Source: Coriobacteriales bacterium (lineage in GTDB: Bacteria > Actinomycetota > Coriobacteriia > Coriobacteriales > UBA8131). From it: a DNA stretch of 12,265 nucleotides. Below, piece after piece: positions 1-7,143 of the stretch. The stretch lies in NCBI GenBank assembly GCA_031256575.1, contig JAIRQI010000034.1:1-12265 (forward strand), given 5' to 3'. Numbering within the stretch: position 1 is the stretch's first letter; each line of letters opens with the position of its first letter. Made by a program: the position numbers and the translations under genes. Under the pieces are notes generated by a model, which did no database searches, was not told the DNA's origin, and saw only the letters and a list, made by a program, of their open reading frames with translations.

Positions 1-1
1 A

Positions 2-17
2 CTTTTCACGTGGAATA
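2..17. promoter_or_regulatory. parS: parS-like centromere site (ParB binding)
   Basis: The 16-mer at this position matches the reverse complement of the widely conserved bacterial parS palindrome (TGTTCCACGTGAAACA) at 13 of 16 positions, with an unbroken 12-base core TTTCACGTGGAA at 4-15. It lies 44 bases upstream of the parA start. ParB proteins of the family encoded here nucleate on such sites, load CTP and spread as clamps. The position could also allow ParB to influence transcription of its own operon. Only the match and the location are seen; binding is inferred from the family. Confidence 0.75.
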
Positions 18-60
18 TTTGTTATACTGGGTTCTGGTTAAGGAGGTGGACTGGTAAAAC

Positions 61-840
61 ATGACTAATCATCCAAAGAACCCATTAGTCCTCGCTGTAA
101 TCAATCAAAAAGGTGGAGTTGGCAAATCTACAACAGCAGTAAATCTAGCTGCAGCATTAGGTGAATTGAAGAAAAACGTGCTTGTTGTTGACATCGATCC
201 CCAAGGGAATGCAACAAGTGGCTTTGGTGTTGAGAAGACAGCAGGCTCTCTGAGTGTATATGACGGAATCATTAATGATATATCTGCTTCAGAGATACTG
301 CTACATACTAACTCCATGAATGTAGACTTGTTACCTGCTGCTATTGAGCTTGCTGGTGCTGAACCAGAGCTTGCTACAGCAATTGCCCGTGAAGCCAGGC
401 TGAGAGATTTGCTTGAGCCCATAGATGTTAATTATGATTTCGTGCTTATTGATTGTCCTCCATCATTGGGACTTCTAACTATAAATGCACTGATGGCAGC
501 TAATCAACTGCTGATTCCTATACAGAGCGAGTTTTATGCGCTGGAAGGTTTGTCAAAACTTCTAGACACAATGAGACTTGTCAAAGTCAGGTTAAACCAA
601 AGTCTAGATATCTTCGGCGTAGTGTTAACAATGTTTGATAAACGAACTACATTGGCAAAACAAGTCGCTGACGAAGTACGCGAATACTTCTCTGATAAAG
701 TCTTCGAAACAGTAATTCCTCGTTCTGTAAAACTGGCTGAAGCCCCTAGTTATGGACAGTCAGTACTGCAATATGCCTCCTCAAGCAAAGGAGCTATAGC
801 ATATCGGGAGCTAGCTAAGGAAGTGATCAAACGTGTCTGA
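61..840 (+). CDS. parA: Chromosome partitioning ATPase ParA (Soj-like)
   Basis: Walker-type ATPase of the ParA/Soj/MinD superfamily that drives segregation of ParB-parS complexes over the nucleoid. The deviant Walker A motif KGGVGKST is at residues 17-24, with the signature lysine K18. DIDPQGN (45-50 region) is the Walker A' motif and VLIDCPP (128-134) is Walker B. The 259-residue length is normal for chromosomal ParA, which lacks the N-terminal DNA-binding extension of plasmid type Ia proteins. ATG at 61 is the first possible start because an in-frame TAA is at 55-57. A strong AGGAGG lies at 41-46, rather far (14 nt) from the start. TATACT at 23-28 could be a -10 element, but its -35 would fall outside the window. 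The stop overlaps the parB start by 8 nt, so the two genes are translationally coupled. Confidence 0.95.
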   Translation: MTNHPKNPLVLAVINQKGGVGKSTTAVNLAAALGELKKNVLVVDIDPQGNATSGFGVEKTAGSLSVYDGIINDISASEILLHTNSMNVDLLPAAIELAGAEPELATAIAREARLRDLLEPIDVNYDFVLIDCPPSLGLLTINALMAANQLLIPIQSEFYALEGLSKLLDTMRLVKVRLNQSLDIFGVVLTMFDKRTTLAKQVADEVREYFSDKVFETVIPRSVKLAEAPSYGQSVLQYASSSKGAIAYRELAKEVIKRV

Positions 841-1792
841 GCTAAAAAGCAATAAACCAAAACGAGGCTTGGGTAAAGGATTAAGCTCCTTGATTGTTAG
901 TGCAGATGCAGAAGCAGGTGTGAACATTGACTTCACAGAAATACCGATAGACAAGGTTCTACCTAACCCAAACCAACCACGGATTGATTTCTCTGAAGAG
1001 AAGCTAGCAGAATTACAGAACTCGATAAATAAAGATGGGCTTCTACAGCCTATCATTGTTCGCCCTGAAGGGTCAGGGTATCAGATAGTTGCTGGTGAGC
1101 GCCGTTGGCATGCCTGCAAAAAGCTAGGTTACAAGACAATCGCTGCAAAGATAATCGTGGTTAATGACATTGAAGCCCAAGAGATATCTTTAATTGAGAA
1201 TCTGCAGAGAGACAACTTGAATGCGATTGAGGAAGCCAGAGGTTATCAAAGACTGATAGATATCTCCGGACGCAAGCAGAAGGAGATAGCAGAATCAGTA
1301 TCTAAGAATCAAGCAACAATATCTAACGCCTTACGCTTGCTCAACCTGCCAGAGGATGTTCAGGATCTAATGTTTGATGGAAGGCTCAGTGCTGGTCATG
1401 GCCGAGCTATCCTTGCAGTACCAGATGAGGAAGGGCGCATTCGTCTGGCTAACAAAATCATTGACGAAAATCTATCAGTTCGCGAAGCAGAGTCAATTGC
1501 TCGACTTTATGGGACACAGGCATTCGAGCGTGGCAGGCGCCAGCCTTCACCTCGGTCGTTTAAGATTGTGGCACGTAAGCTTCGTCAACAGCTGGCGACA
1601 TCCGTAAAGGTTAAAAGTGTGAGAGGGAAGAATCGGATTGAGATTGAATTCAAGGATGAAGATGATCTACAGAGAATCTTTGATCTGCTCAATCAGTCAG
1701 TAGTCCAGGCCAACTCTTTATACAATGTTGAGCAAATAGCTACAGATGAAAGAGAGGATTGGGATGCGCAAAACCTCTCAGCCGAGCTCTGA
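833..1792 (+). CDS. parB: Chromosome partitioning protein ParB (Spo0J-like CTPase)
   Basis: parS-binding CTP-dependent DNA clamp. An N-terminal ParA-stimulating peptide with RGLGKGLSSLI is at residues 11-21. The ParB N domain follows, with the CTP-binding box GERRWHA at 88-94 and the ENLQRDNLN segment at 122-130. A helix-turn-helix that reads parS spans about 144-170 (EIAESVSKNQATISNALRLL). The C-terminal dimerisation region covers about 245-300. Length 319 is close to typical. The GTG start at 833 overlaps the parA stop; AAGGAAG at 817-823 gives good spacing. The box has W-H where many relatives have R-x, but the two arginines are kept. With the parS site at the left end it forms a complete ParABS set. 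Confidence 0.95.
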   Translation: MSELKSNKPKRGLGKGLSSLIVSADAEAGVNIDFTEIPIDKVLPNPNQPRIDFSEEKLAELQNSINKDGLLQPIIVRPEGSGYQIVAGERRWHACKKLGYKTIAAKIIVVNDIEAQEISLIENLQRDNLNAIEEARGYQRLIDISGRKQKEIAESVSKNQATISNALRLLNLPEDVQDLMFDGRLSAGHGRAILAVPDEEGRIRLANKIIDENLSVREAESIARLYGTQAFERGRRQPSPRSFKIVARKLRQQLATSVKVKSVRGKNRIEIEFKDEDDLQRIFDLLNQSVVQANSLYNVEQIATDEREDWDAQNLSAEL

Positions 1793-2246
1793 CAGAGAGA
1801 CTAAGCGAGAAGGATCAAGCAACCAGGTTTTATCATTCATTGGCGGCTTGGTATTTGTTGCACTGATTGTTGGCTATACCATTAGTCAAAACCAGCGTCT
1901 GCGTGAAGAGCTAGAGCTTCAACTTAAATCTGCCCTAGAAGTCAGTAAGGGAATCATCACCCAAATCAGCCTGGTTGTTGATAGTGTGAACAGCATCAGC
2001 CAGTGGCTGAAGGTTGATCAGGGTAGTCTTAAGACAATTACCAATATGGTTGGCGCCAGTAGCTTAGCTAACAACAGTACTGCTCTAAGTAGGATTACGC
2101 TTGGAACAGACGCTAGGGACAACACACTTGATCTAGCAGAAGAATCGATAACGGCTACGAAATTCGAAGAATCAATGTATGAATACGAGCAGTTTTGGCT
2201 GCAACTAGATCGAAAGATGGATAGCAACAAAGACAATCCACTGTAG
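1764..2246 (+). CDS. Single-pass membrane protein with coiled coil, downstream of parB
   Basis: Unrecognised family, 160 residues. The N-terminal 20 residues are polar and basic. One hydrophobic segment lies at about 22-40 (VLSFIGGLVFVALIVGYTI), followed directly by a helical, probably coiled-coil stretch at about 42-65 rich in E, L and Q, then a polar C-terminal region ending in acidic and aromatic residues. By the positive-inside rule the N terminus should be cytoplasmic and most of the protein outside. I chose ATG at 1764 because AGAGAGGA at 1751-1758 is well placed; an in-frame ATG at 1746 would add six residues. The start lies 29 nt inside parB, so it is part of the partition operon. A link to segregation is suggested only by position. 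Confidence 0.7.
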   Translation: MRKTSQPSSDRETKREGSSNQVLSFIGGLVFVALIVGYTISQNQRLREELELQLKSALEVSKGIITQISLVVDSVNSISQWLKVDQGSLKTITNMVGASSLANNSTALSRITLGTDARDNTLDLAEESITATKFEESMYEYEQFWLQLDRKMDSNKDNPL

Positions 2247-2259
2247 GATTCCATATAAT
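2230..2259 (+). promoter_or_regulatory. Candidate sigma-70-type promoter for leuA
   Basis: TATAAT, a perfect -10 consensus, is at 2254-2259. AAGACA at 2230-2235 matches 4 of 6 positions of the -35 consensus at 18-nt spacing. The element overlaps the last codons of the preceding gene. Transcription would start near 2266 and leave a leader of about 140 nt before leuA. In that leader I found neither a T-box motif nor a leucine-rich leader peptide. A short ORF at 2322-2357 encodes 11 residues with only one leucine. Confidence 0.45.
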
Positions 2260-2310
2260 ATGATACTAGCAAAATAGCAAATCAGTATCGTACAACACCT
2301 GGCTCATAGT

Positions 2311-2334
2311 AAACATTAAACATGTACAATGTTT
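2311..2334. repeat. AT-rich inverted repeat in the leuA leader
   Basis: AAACATT at 2311-2317 is the exact reverse complement of AATGTTT at 2328-2334, with a 10-nt loop. An alternative pairing uses AAACAT at 2318-2323 with ATGTTT at 2329-2334. It is followed by a T-rich stretch, so it could be a weak terminator for the upstream operon or an operator in the leuA leader. The stem is all but one A-T pair and would be weak as RNA. The rest of 2247-2408 shows no other gene. Confidence 0.3.
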
Positions 2335-2408
2335 TATTTACGGTTTGTAGTTACTAGAACTGCAACCAGCATAACGACAAGCAATCTTTTAAGGAAGACA
2401 GGCTGATA

Positions 2409-3953
2409 GTGGGCGACGACAACAGGCGCCGGATAAGCATCTTCGATACTACCTTGCGTGATGGTGAGCAATCGCCAGGAGCAAGTATGAATCGTGATGA
2501 CAAGGTAGCTATCGCTCGTCAGCTGCAGCGTCTAGGTGTCGATTGTATCGAAGCTGGATTTCCGATATCCAGCCCAGGAGATTTCGCCAGTGTTCAAGCT
2601 GTTGCAGAAGCAGTAGGTGATACAACAGTTATCTGTGCTTTGGCGCGAGCCTTAAGTATAGATATCGAGGCTTGTGCGAAGGCTTTAGCTGCTGCTAAAT
2701 ACCCCCGCATCCATACCGGCCTCGGAGTTAGCCCGCAGCACCTTGAAGGAAAACTACGAATTAGCAGCAAGCAGGCTTTAGCACAGGCCGTGGAAGCCGT
2801 TCAGTTGGCTCGCAGCTTCTGTAATGATGTGCAGTTTTATGCTGAAGACGCTGGGCGTGCAGACATTGGTTTTTTAATAGAGATACTGGCTTCAGTAATC
2901 GATGCCGGTGCCACCGTGATCAACATCCCAGACACCACTGGTTTCTGCTTACCAACTACATTTGGGCAACTGGTTGCTCGCATCAGAGCAGAAGTACAAG
3001 GTATAGAAACAGTTACATTGTCTGTTCACTGCCATAACGACCTCGGTCTGGCCAGCGCTCTTTCATTGGCTGGCCTGATAAATGGGGCTAGCCAGGTCGA
3101 ATGTACAATTAATGGTATAGGGGAGCGGGCAGGAAATGCAGCCCTAGAAGAAGTGGTAATAGCTATTGCCCTTCACTCAGACGAGCTGGGTATGTACACC
3201 TCCATCCAAAGCGAAGAGTTGGCTCGGACTTCCCGGCTGGTTGCACAGACAACAGGTATGCGTATCCAAGCTAACAAAGCGATTGTCGGTGCCAATGCGT
3301 TCACCCATTCCAGCGGAATCCATCAAGATGGAGTACTCAAACAGCGTGACACCTATGAGATCATCGATCCAGTCAGTGCTGGGTATAGAAATGAACTTTT
3401 GCTCAGCGCCCGCAGTGGTCGAGCAGCCTTAGCCGAGCGTTTGGCTGAACTGGGTTTATCCCCAGCAGACCCTGAACAATTGGAGCAGGTCTACCAACGC
3501 TTCTTAGAGGTTGCTGACCGTAAACGCCTGGTCTATGACGAAGACCTGGAAGCCTTGATGGCTGAGTATGGGCGCTCTATAGATGCTCTCTGGAAACTGA
3601 AGACCCTGCAGGTTAACTGTGGTTATCCACTGATAGCAACAGCCACATTGGTACTGACCGATCGCACTGGACTGGAGCACACGGCAGTGATGACGGGCAC
3701 TGGACCGATTGATGCTTCATACAAAGCCGCAGACCAGATAATTGCTGAAGAAATCGAACTATTGGAGTTCTCCGTGCAATCGATAACCCGAGGAATTGAT
3801 GCCTTAGGCGAGGTCACAGTGCGTATTCAGACTGCCGGTCAAGACCAGTTTTCTGGGCGAGCAGCGGATGGTGACATAATAGTATCTAGTATAAAAGCGT
3901 ATCTGAATGCAATTAACCGAATGTTACGGGTTCGAACCTGGCAGACCAACTAA
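2409..3953 (+). CDS. leuA: 2-Isopropylmalate synthase
   Basis: Condenses acetyl-CoA with 2-oxoisovalerate, the committed step of leucine synthesis. The TIM-barrel HMGL-like catalytic domain occupies about residues 8-275. [13 protein letters not shown] (12-24) carries the metal ligand D13. [11 protein letters not shown] (205-215) carries ligands H207 and H209, and NGIGERAGN (235-243) ends in the conserved N243. [12 protein letters not shown] (300-311) marks the linker subdomain. The LeuA dimer/regulatory domain, site of leucine feedback, covers about 395-510. At 514 residues it matches the short bacterial (E. coli-like) type. The start is GTG at 2409 with AAGGA at 2391-2395 (13-nt spacing); a CTG at 2403 is less likely and the next ATG lies inside the domain. 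No leuB, leuC or leuD is adjacent, so the gene stands alone here. Confidence 0.93.
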   Translation: MGDDNRRRISIFDTTLRDGEQSPGASMNRDDKVAIARQLQRLGVDCIEAGFPISSPGDFASVQAVAEAVGDTTVICALARALSIDIEACAKALAAAKYPRIHTGLGVSPQHLEGKLRISSKQALAQAVEAVQLARSFCNDVQFYAEDAGRADIGFLIEILASVIDAGATVINIPDTTGFCLPTTFGQLVARIRAEVQGIETVTLSVHCHNDLGLASALSLAGLINGASQVECTINGIGERAGNAALEEVVIAIALHSDELGMYTSIQSEELARTSRLVAQTTGMRIQANKAIVGANAFTHSSGIHQDGVLKQRDTYEIIDPVSAGYRNELLLSARSGRAALAERLAELGLSPADPEQLEQVYQRFLEVADRKRLVYDEDLEALMAEYGRSIDALWKLKTLQVNCGYPLIATATLVLTDRTGLEHTAVMTGTGPIDASYKAADQIIAEEIELLEFSVQSITRGIDALGEVTVRIQTAGQDQFSGRAADGDIIVSSIKAYLNAINRMLRVRTWQTN

Positions 3954-4029
3954 TATTAACTAGGAAAAGAGTCATAACAGATACTCTGGCCTTCAACCTA
4001 CAAGGGAGAGTCGAACAGAAGGGAAACCA

Positions 4030-4998
4030 TTGGCAACGCGAAACAGAAAATGCTATATCATCTCTGACTCCTGTTGTGACTTGCCCCATTCACTCTATGA
4101 GTCACTGGATATCGGCCTCATGCAGTTCTCCTATACCATGAATGATATCGAACACTTTGACGACCTGTATGCTACGAGTACTCCGCATCAGTTTTATGAA
4201 CGACTTCGTAAAGGCGAAACAGCCCAAACTGCCCAAATACCTTATGCCCACATTCTGGAAGTCTTTGAGCAAGCTGCTTTAGAGCCATTACCGACTGTCT
4301 TTCTCTGTTTCACTTCTGGGCTTTCCGGCAATTTCGAATCGATGCAGCAAGCTTGTCGAGAGACCCTAGAAAAGCATCCGGATGCTGAGATTTATGTGGT
4401 AGACACCCTGCTGCCTTCAGCTGCCGAAGGACTGTTGGTCTGGGAAGCGGTACGTCAGGCCGACCGTGGCCTGACAGCCCGTGAATTGGTGGCTTGGGCC
4501 GAAGAGGCCCGATATTTTGTCAATGCTTATTTCACCTTGCCAAACCTGGAGACTCTGAAAAAAGGTGGACGGGTTCCGGACATCGCCGCTTTAGCTGGTG
4601 CCAAGTTAGACATCAAGCCGATAATCGCTATCGACCTAGCTGGCCGATTGACTCTGCATGGAGCAGCCCGGGGGCGCAAGAAAGCGATTAAGCAATTGCT
4701 TCAGTTGTTTGTTGACCGCCACAATCCAGATGAAAGCAACGTGGTGATTATCGCCTCAACAGATGCTCCCAAAGAACTTAAGCAGTTCAGAGAGCATATC
4801 TTGAAACTAACCGAAGACAACCCACCAGTCATCTTGACCTGCTCCATCGGCCCGGTCATCGGTGCCCATGTTGGCCCAGACATGCTTGCTATATGCTTTT
4901 GGGGCAGAGATAGGCGCGAACATCTGTCTCTGACTGACCGGATTGCTCATGCGGTCAGCGGGGCTGATTCATTGAAGTCTAGACTAGGTGATTTCTAA
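4030..4998 (+). CDS. DegV family fatty-acid-binding protein
   Basis: DegV/FakB-type protein that binds one fatty acid; FakB members present it to the kinase FakA for incorporation into phospholipid. IISDSCCDLP (10-19) is the family's N-terminal strand and loop. FTSGLSGNFES (94-104) is the lipid-carboxylate-binding loop. The C-terminal half begins near LETLKKGGRVP (173-183), and KLDIKPIIAIDLAGRL followed by ARGRKKAI (213-220) is highly typical. It spans about the full length of the family. The TTG start at 4030 is supported by GAAGGG at 4018-4023; no in-frame ATG precedes the first motif. No fakA-like kinase (DAK domain) is visible in the window, so a FakB role is inferred. The 76-nt gap after leuA has only a weak 5-bp stem, and no terminator is seen. 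Confidence 0.9.
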   Translation: MATRNRKCYIISDSCCDLPHSLYESLDIGLMQFSYTMNDIEHFDDLYATSTPHQFYERLRKGETAQTAQIPYAHILEVFEQAALEPLPTVFLCFTSGLSGNFESMQQACRETLEKHPDAEIYVVDTLLPSAAEGLLVWEAVRQADRGLTARELVAWAEEARYFVNAYFTLPNLETLKKGGRVPDIAALAGAKLDIKPIIAIDLAGRLTLHGAARGRKKAIKQLLQLFVDRHNPDESNVVIIASTDAPKELKQFREHILKLTEDNPPVILTCSIGPVIGAHVGPDMLAICFWGRDRREHLSLTDRIAHAVSGADSLKSRLGDF

Positions 4999-5094
4999 AG
5001 GCTTAATACAAGTGTATGACCATAAAAAAGAACAGGGCTAGCTTGTGGCAAGATATTAATGACTAAACCAACAGAGGCAAAGGAAACACAAAAG

Positions 5095-6219
5095 ATGTCA
5101 CGGATAGCATTGATTCTAAACGACCAGCGTGGCCTGCAAGCAGCCAGCTTACTGACAAAGGGTGGTTATCAGGTGGTCTGCGTCGACAACCGCCATCAGC
5201 ATCAAGCTGCGATTCACCCTCTGCCTGACTCTGTGCAAGTCGTTCAGTCAGTAACTGAAGCCCTAAAACAAGCTCAGACTGTCTTGACCATCCTCGACAG
5301 CCAACAGCAAGACGAAGACATCTACCTGGCTGGAGGCGGTATCTTAGCCGCAGCCCACTCGGAGAGCCTGTTTATCGATTTCTCATCGATTAGTCCGCGA
5401 ATGGCTCGCGAGCTGAATGCCCTGGCTACTGTGCATGACCATGCTTTCGTAGAAGCGGGCTTACTTGGCAGTCCAGACAAAGAGACTGGTAATTGGCCGC
5501 AGGTACTGGCTGCCAGCGAGCCTGGCATTCTGAAGCGGGCTCGACCAATACTCGCTGTGCTAGCCACGGAGATTATCGAAACAGGGCTGGCGGGGACAGC
5601 GATGACCGCTAAGCTAGCTGTGCAGATAGCTCTGGCCGGCAGCTTGATGGGCTTGGCTGAAGCCTTAGCTTTCGCCAATCAAAACAGTTTGGAGAAGACC
5701 ACTCTGGTTAATCTACTAGCCTCTGACAACAGCCCCATCACGAACATCGCTGCTGCTTTTGGCCCAGCGATTATCGCTGAAGACTTCACTTCGGGGCCAC
5801 CAATCCGCAACTTCCTGGATGACTTGAGCCTCGCCTTAGAATCTGCCGACGAAGCCTCCCTGCCTTTGCCAGGCCTGGAGACTGTCCAACAACTCTATGA
5901 TTTGCTGCAGCTGATAGGTGATGACCGACGAGGAATTCAAAGCCTGATATTGGCTTATTATGATGAGAAGAACTCTGAGCGCTTTGGTTTGAACTGGAGT
6001 CTCGCCCAGAAAGCCATGGATGTTTATGAGCGGAGCAGTGAGAACCTCTCTGACGACGACGATGACTATGACGACGACGATTTTGAACACAGTCACTCAA
6101 CTGCGCATTCCCATGAGCATGATGCCCCTCCAGAGGGCTTCGGATTTGACCCATATAGCTCAGGGCCAGGTACAGAGGGCCAAAAGCCTTCTACCGGCTC
6201 CTTCTTTTCGGATAACTGA
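5095..6219 (+). CDS. Degenerate 3-hydroxyisobutyrate-dehydrogenase-like protein with acidic/His-rich tail
   Basis: Resembles the 6-phosphogluconate/3-hydroxyisobutyrate dehydrogenase superfamily. With residues counted from the upstream ATG at 5059, strand 1 (IALIL, 16-20), LFIDFSSISP (104-113), FVEAGLLGSPDKETG (130-144) and AMTAKLAVQIAL (181-192) align with the two-domain fold; the last contains the usual catalytic lysine (K185). Several key positions are altered. The dinucleotide-binding GxGxxG is replaced by LNDQRG, the substrate-loop SGG by LGS, the Asn four residues after the lysine by Gln (Q189), and the later KDL-type cofactor lysine by D. Oxidoreductase activity is therefore doubtful. 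Residues 331-355 form an Asp-run and His-rich tail, which could be disordered or metal-binding. I prefer ATG 5095 (M13) because AAAGGA at 5079-5084 precedes it and strand 1 then begins at once. ATG 5059 has no clear ribosome site. Confidence 0.7.
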   Translation: MSRIALILNDQRGLQAASLLTKGGYQVVCVDNRHQHQAAIHPLPDSVQVVQSVTEALKQAQTVLTILDSQQQDEDIYLAGGGILAAAHSESLFIDFSSISPRMARELNALATVHDHAFVEAGLLGSPDKETGNWPQVLAASEPGILKRARPILAVLATEIIETGLAGTAMTAKLAVQIALAGSLMGLAEALAFANQNSLEKTTLVNLLASDNSPITNIAAAFGPAIIAEDFTSGPPIRNFLDDLSLALESADEASLPLPGLETVQQLYDLLQLIGDDRRGIQSLILAYYDEKNSERFGLNWSLAQKAMDVYERSSENLSDDDDDYDDDDFEHSHSTAHSHEHDAPPEGFGFDPYSSGPGTEGQKPSTGSFFSDN

Positions 6220-6250
6220 GCTACGAATAGAAGGCAACAATTGATATCCA

Positions 6251-6338
6251 AGGCAGCGACAGCTTCGTGAAGGAAACCTTAGCAGCGATAGCTACGTGAA
6301 AGAAACCTAGGCAGCGACAGTTGCCTGCAAAACGAAAC
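6251..6338 (+). repeat. Imperfect 28-30-nt tandem repeat, about three units
   Basis: In the 136-nt gap before the NYN gene, unit 1 (6251-6280) and unit 2 (6281-6308) share GCAGCGA-AGCT-CGTGAA-GAAACC with few changes. Unit 3 (6309-6338) repeats AGGCAGCGACAG and ends in a diverged CGAAAC. The units carry no start codon with a ribosome site and no obvious long hairpin. Function is unknown: protein-binding sites in the NYN leader or simple duplication are both possible. Confidence 0.65.
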
Positions 6339-6355
6339 ACGAACGGGAGAGATAC

Positions 6356-7126
6356 ATGCCAGATTTCGACAACTCCATAGCAGTATTCATTGATTATGAG
6401 AACCTGGCCTTGGATGCCACTCCAAAAGGAGGCGGCAAGCGCAAGACGGTGGTCCACCCAGATATCGGCAAGGTTCTAGAACGCCTGCTGGAGAAAGGCA
6501 AACTGGTTGCCAAGCGGGCCTACTGTGATTGGCAGAGATACCCAGAAGCCGTCGCGCCGTTACATGCCCTGGGAGTCGACTTGATGGAAATCCCCGACCG
6601 CGGGTTGACCGGTAAGAATTCTGCTGACATCCGCTTAGCGGTTGATGCTGTAGAGCTCTGTCACAGCAAGGAATTCATCAACGTCTTTGCCATTGTCTCA
6701 GGCGACTCGGACTTCACACCGCTTGTCTCCCGACTAAAAGAGAACGGAAAGACGGTCATCGGTGTCGGTATGCGCGACTCTACCAGCGACCTCTTAGCCG
6801 CTAACTGTGACGAGTTCATCTTCTATGAAGACATCGGTATGTCGGCGGATACCCCTAGTATTCCGGATAATCTGGCTGAGGAGAAGCGCAAGGCCTACGA
6901 GCTGCTATTCGATAGTATCGAAGCGCTGCAGCGCGAAAACGTTGACACCATGCATTCATCGCTTATCAAGGATACTATTCGTCGCAAAGCACCGCAGTTC
7001 AATGAGACTGCCCATGGCTACCGCAGCTTCACCCGCTTGCTGGAGGAAGCCCAGAGTTATGGGCTGATTAGTATGCATAAAGACGCCAAGAGCGGCACCT
7101 GGGTGGTCGAAGGCTTTGTTAGCTGA
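6356..7126 (+). CDS. NYN domain putative RNase with C-terminal OST-HTH/LOTUS-like domain
   Basis: The NYN (PIN-like, LabA/MARF1-type) nuclease fold occupies residues 8-160. Its acidic metal-binding positions appear as FIDYEN (11-16, D13), KNSADIRLAVDAVE (87-100, D91 and D97) and SGDSDFTPL (115-123, D117 and D119). A linker around 165-175 leads to a winged-helix region at about 178-252 (YELLFDSIEAL...VDTMHSSLIKDTIRRKAPQF...YRSFTRLLEEAQSYGLI...W), which matches the OST-HTH/LOTUS type of RNA-binding module. Such proteins are predicted metal-dependent RNases; the target is unknown. ATG at 6356 has GGGAGAG at 6345-6351. The stop is 17 nt before rlmKL, so the two are probably cotranscribed, which supports an RNA-processing theme. 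Confidence 0.85.
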   Translation: MPDFDNSIAVFIDYENLALDATPKGGGKRKTVVHPDIGKVLERLLEKGKLVAKRAYCDWQRYPEAVAPLHALGVDLMEIPDRGLTGKNSADIRLAVDAVELCHSKEFINVFAIVSGDSDFTPLVSRLKENGKTVIGVGMRDSTSDLLAANCDEFIFYEDIGMSADTPSIPDNLAEEKRKAYELLFDSIEALQRENVDTMHSSLIKDTIRRKAPQFNETAHGYRSFTRLLEEAQSYGLISMHKDAKSGTWVVEGFVS

Positions 7127-7143
7127 GCAAAGCAGCTGTTGAT

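Noticed and set aside
2322..2357. Leucine leader peptide for attenuation of leuA
   Set aside because: The 11-codon ORF has only one leucine codon and lacks a ribosome site, and no alternative terminator/antiterminator pair is clear.
4555..4566. G_AAA_AAA run in the degV-family gene as a frameshift site
   Set aside because: It lies inside a conserved domain (LKKGG), and a shift there would only destroy the protein.
6287..6302. TACGTGAAAG in the second repeat unit as another parS site
   Set aside because: Aligned on ACGTGAAA it matches only about 10 of 16 parS positions, and the left half is lost, so the palindrome is not present.
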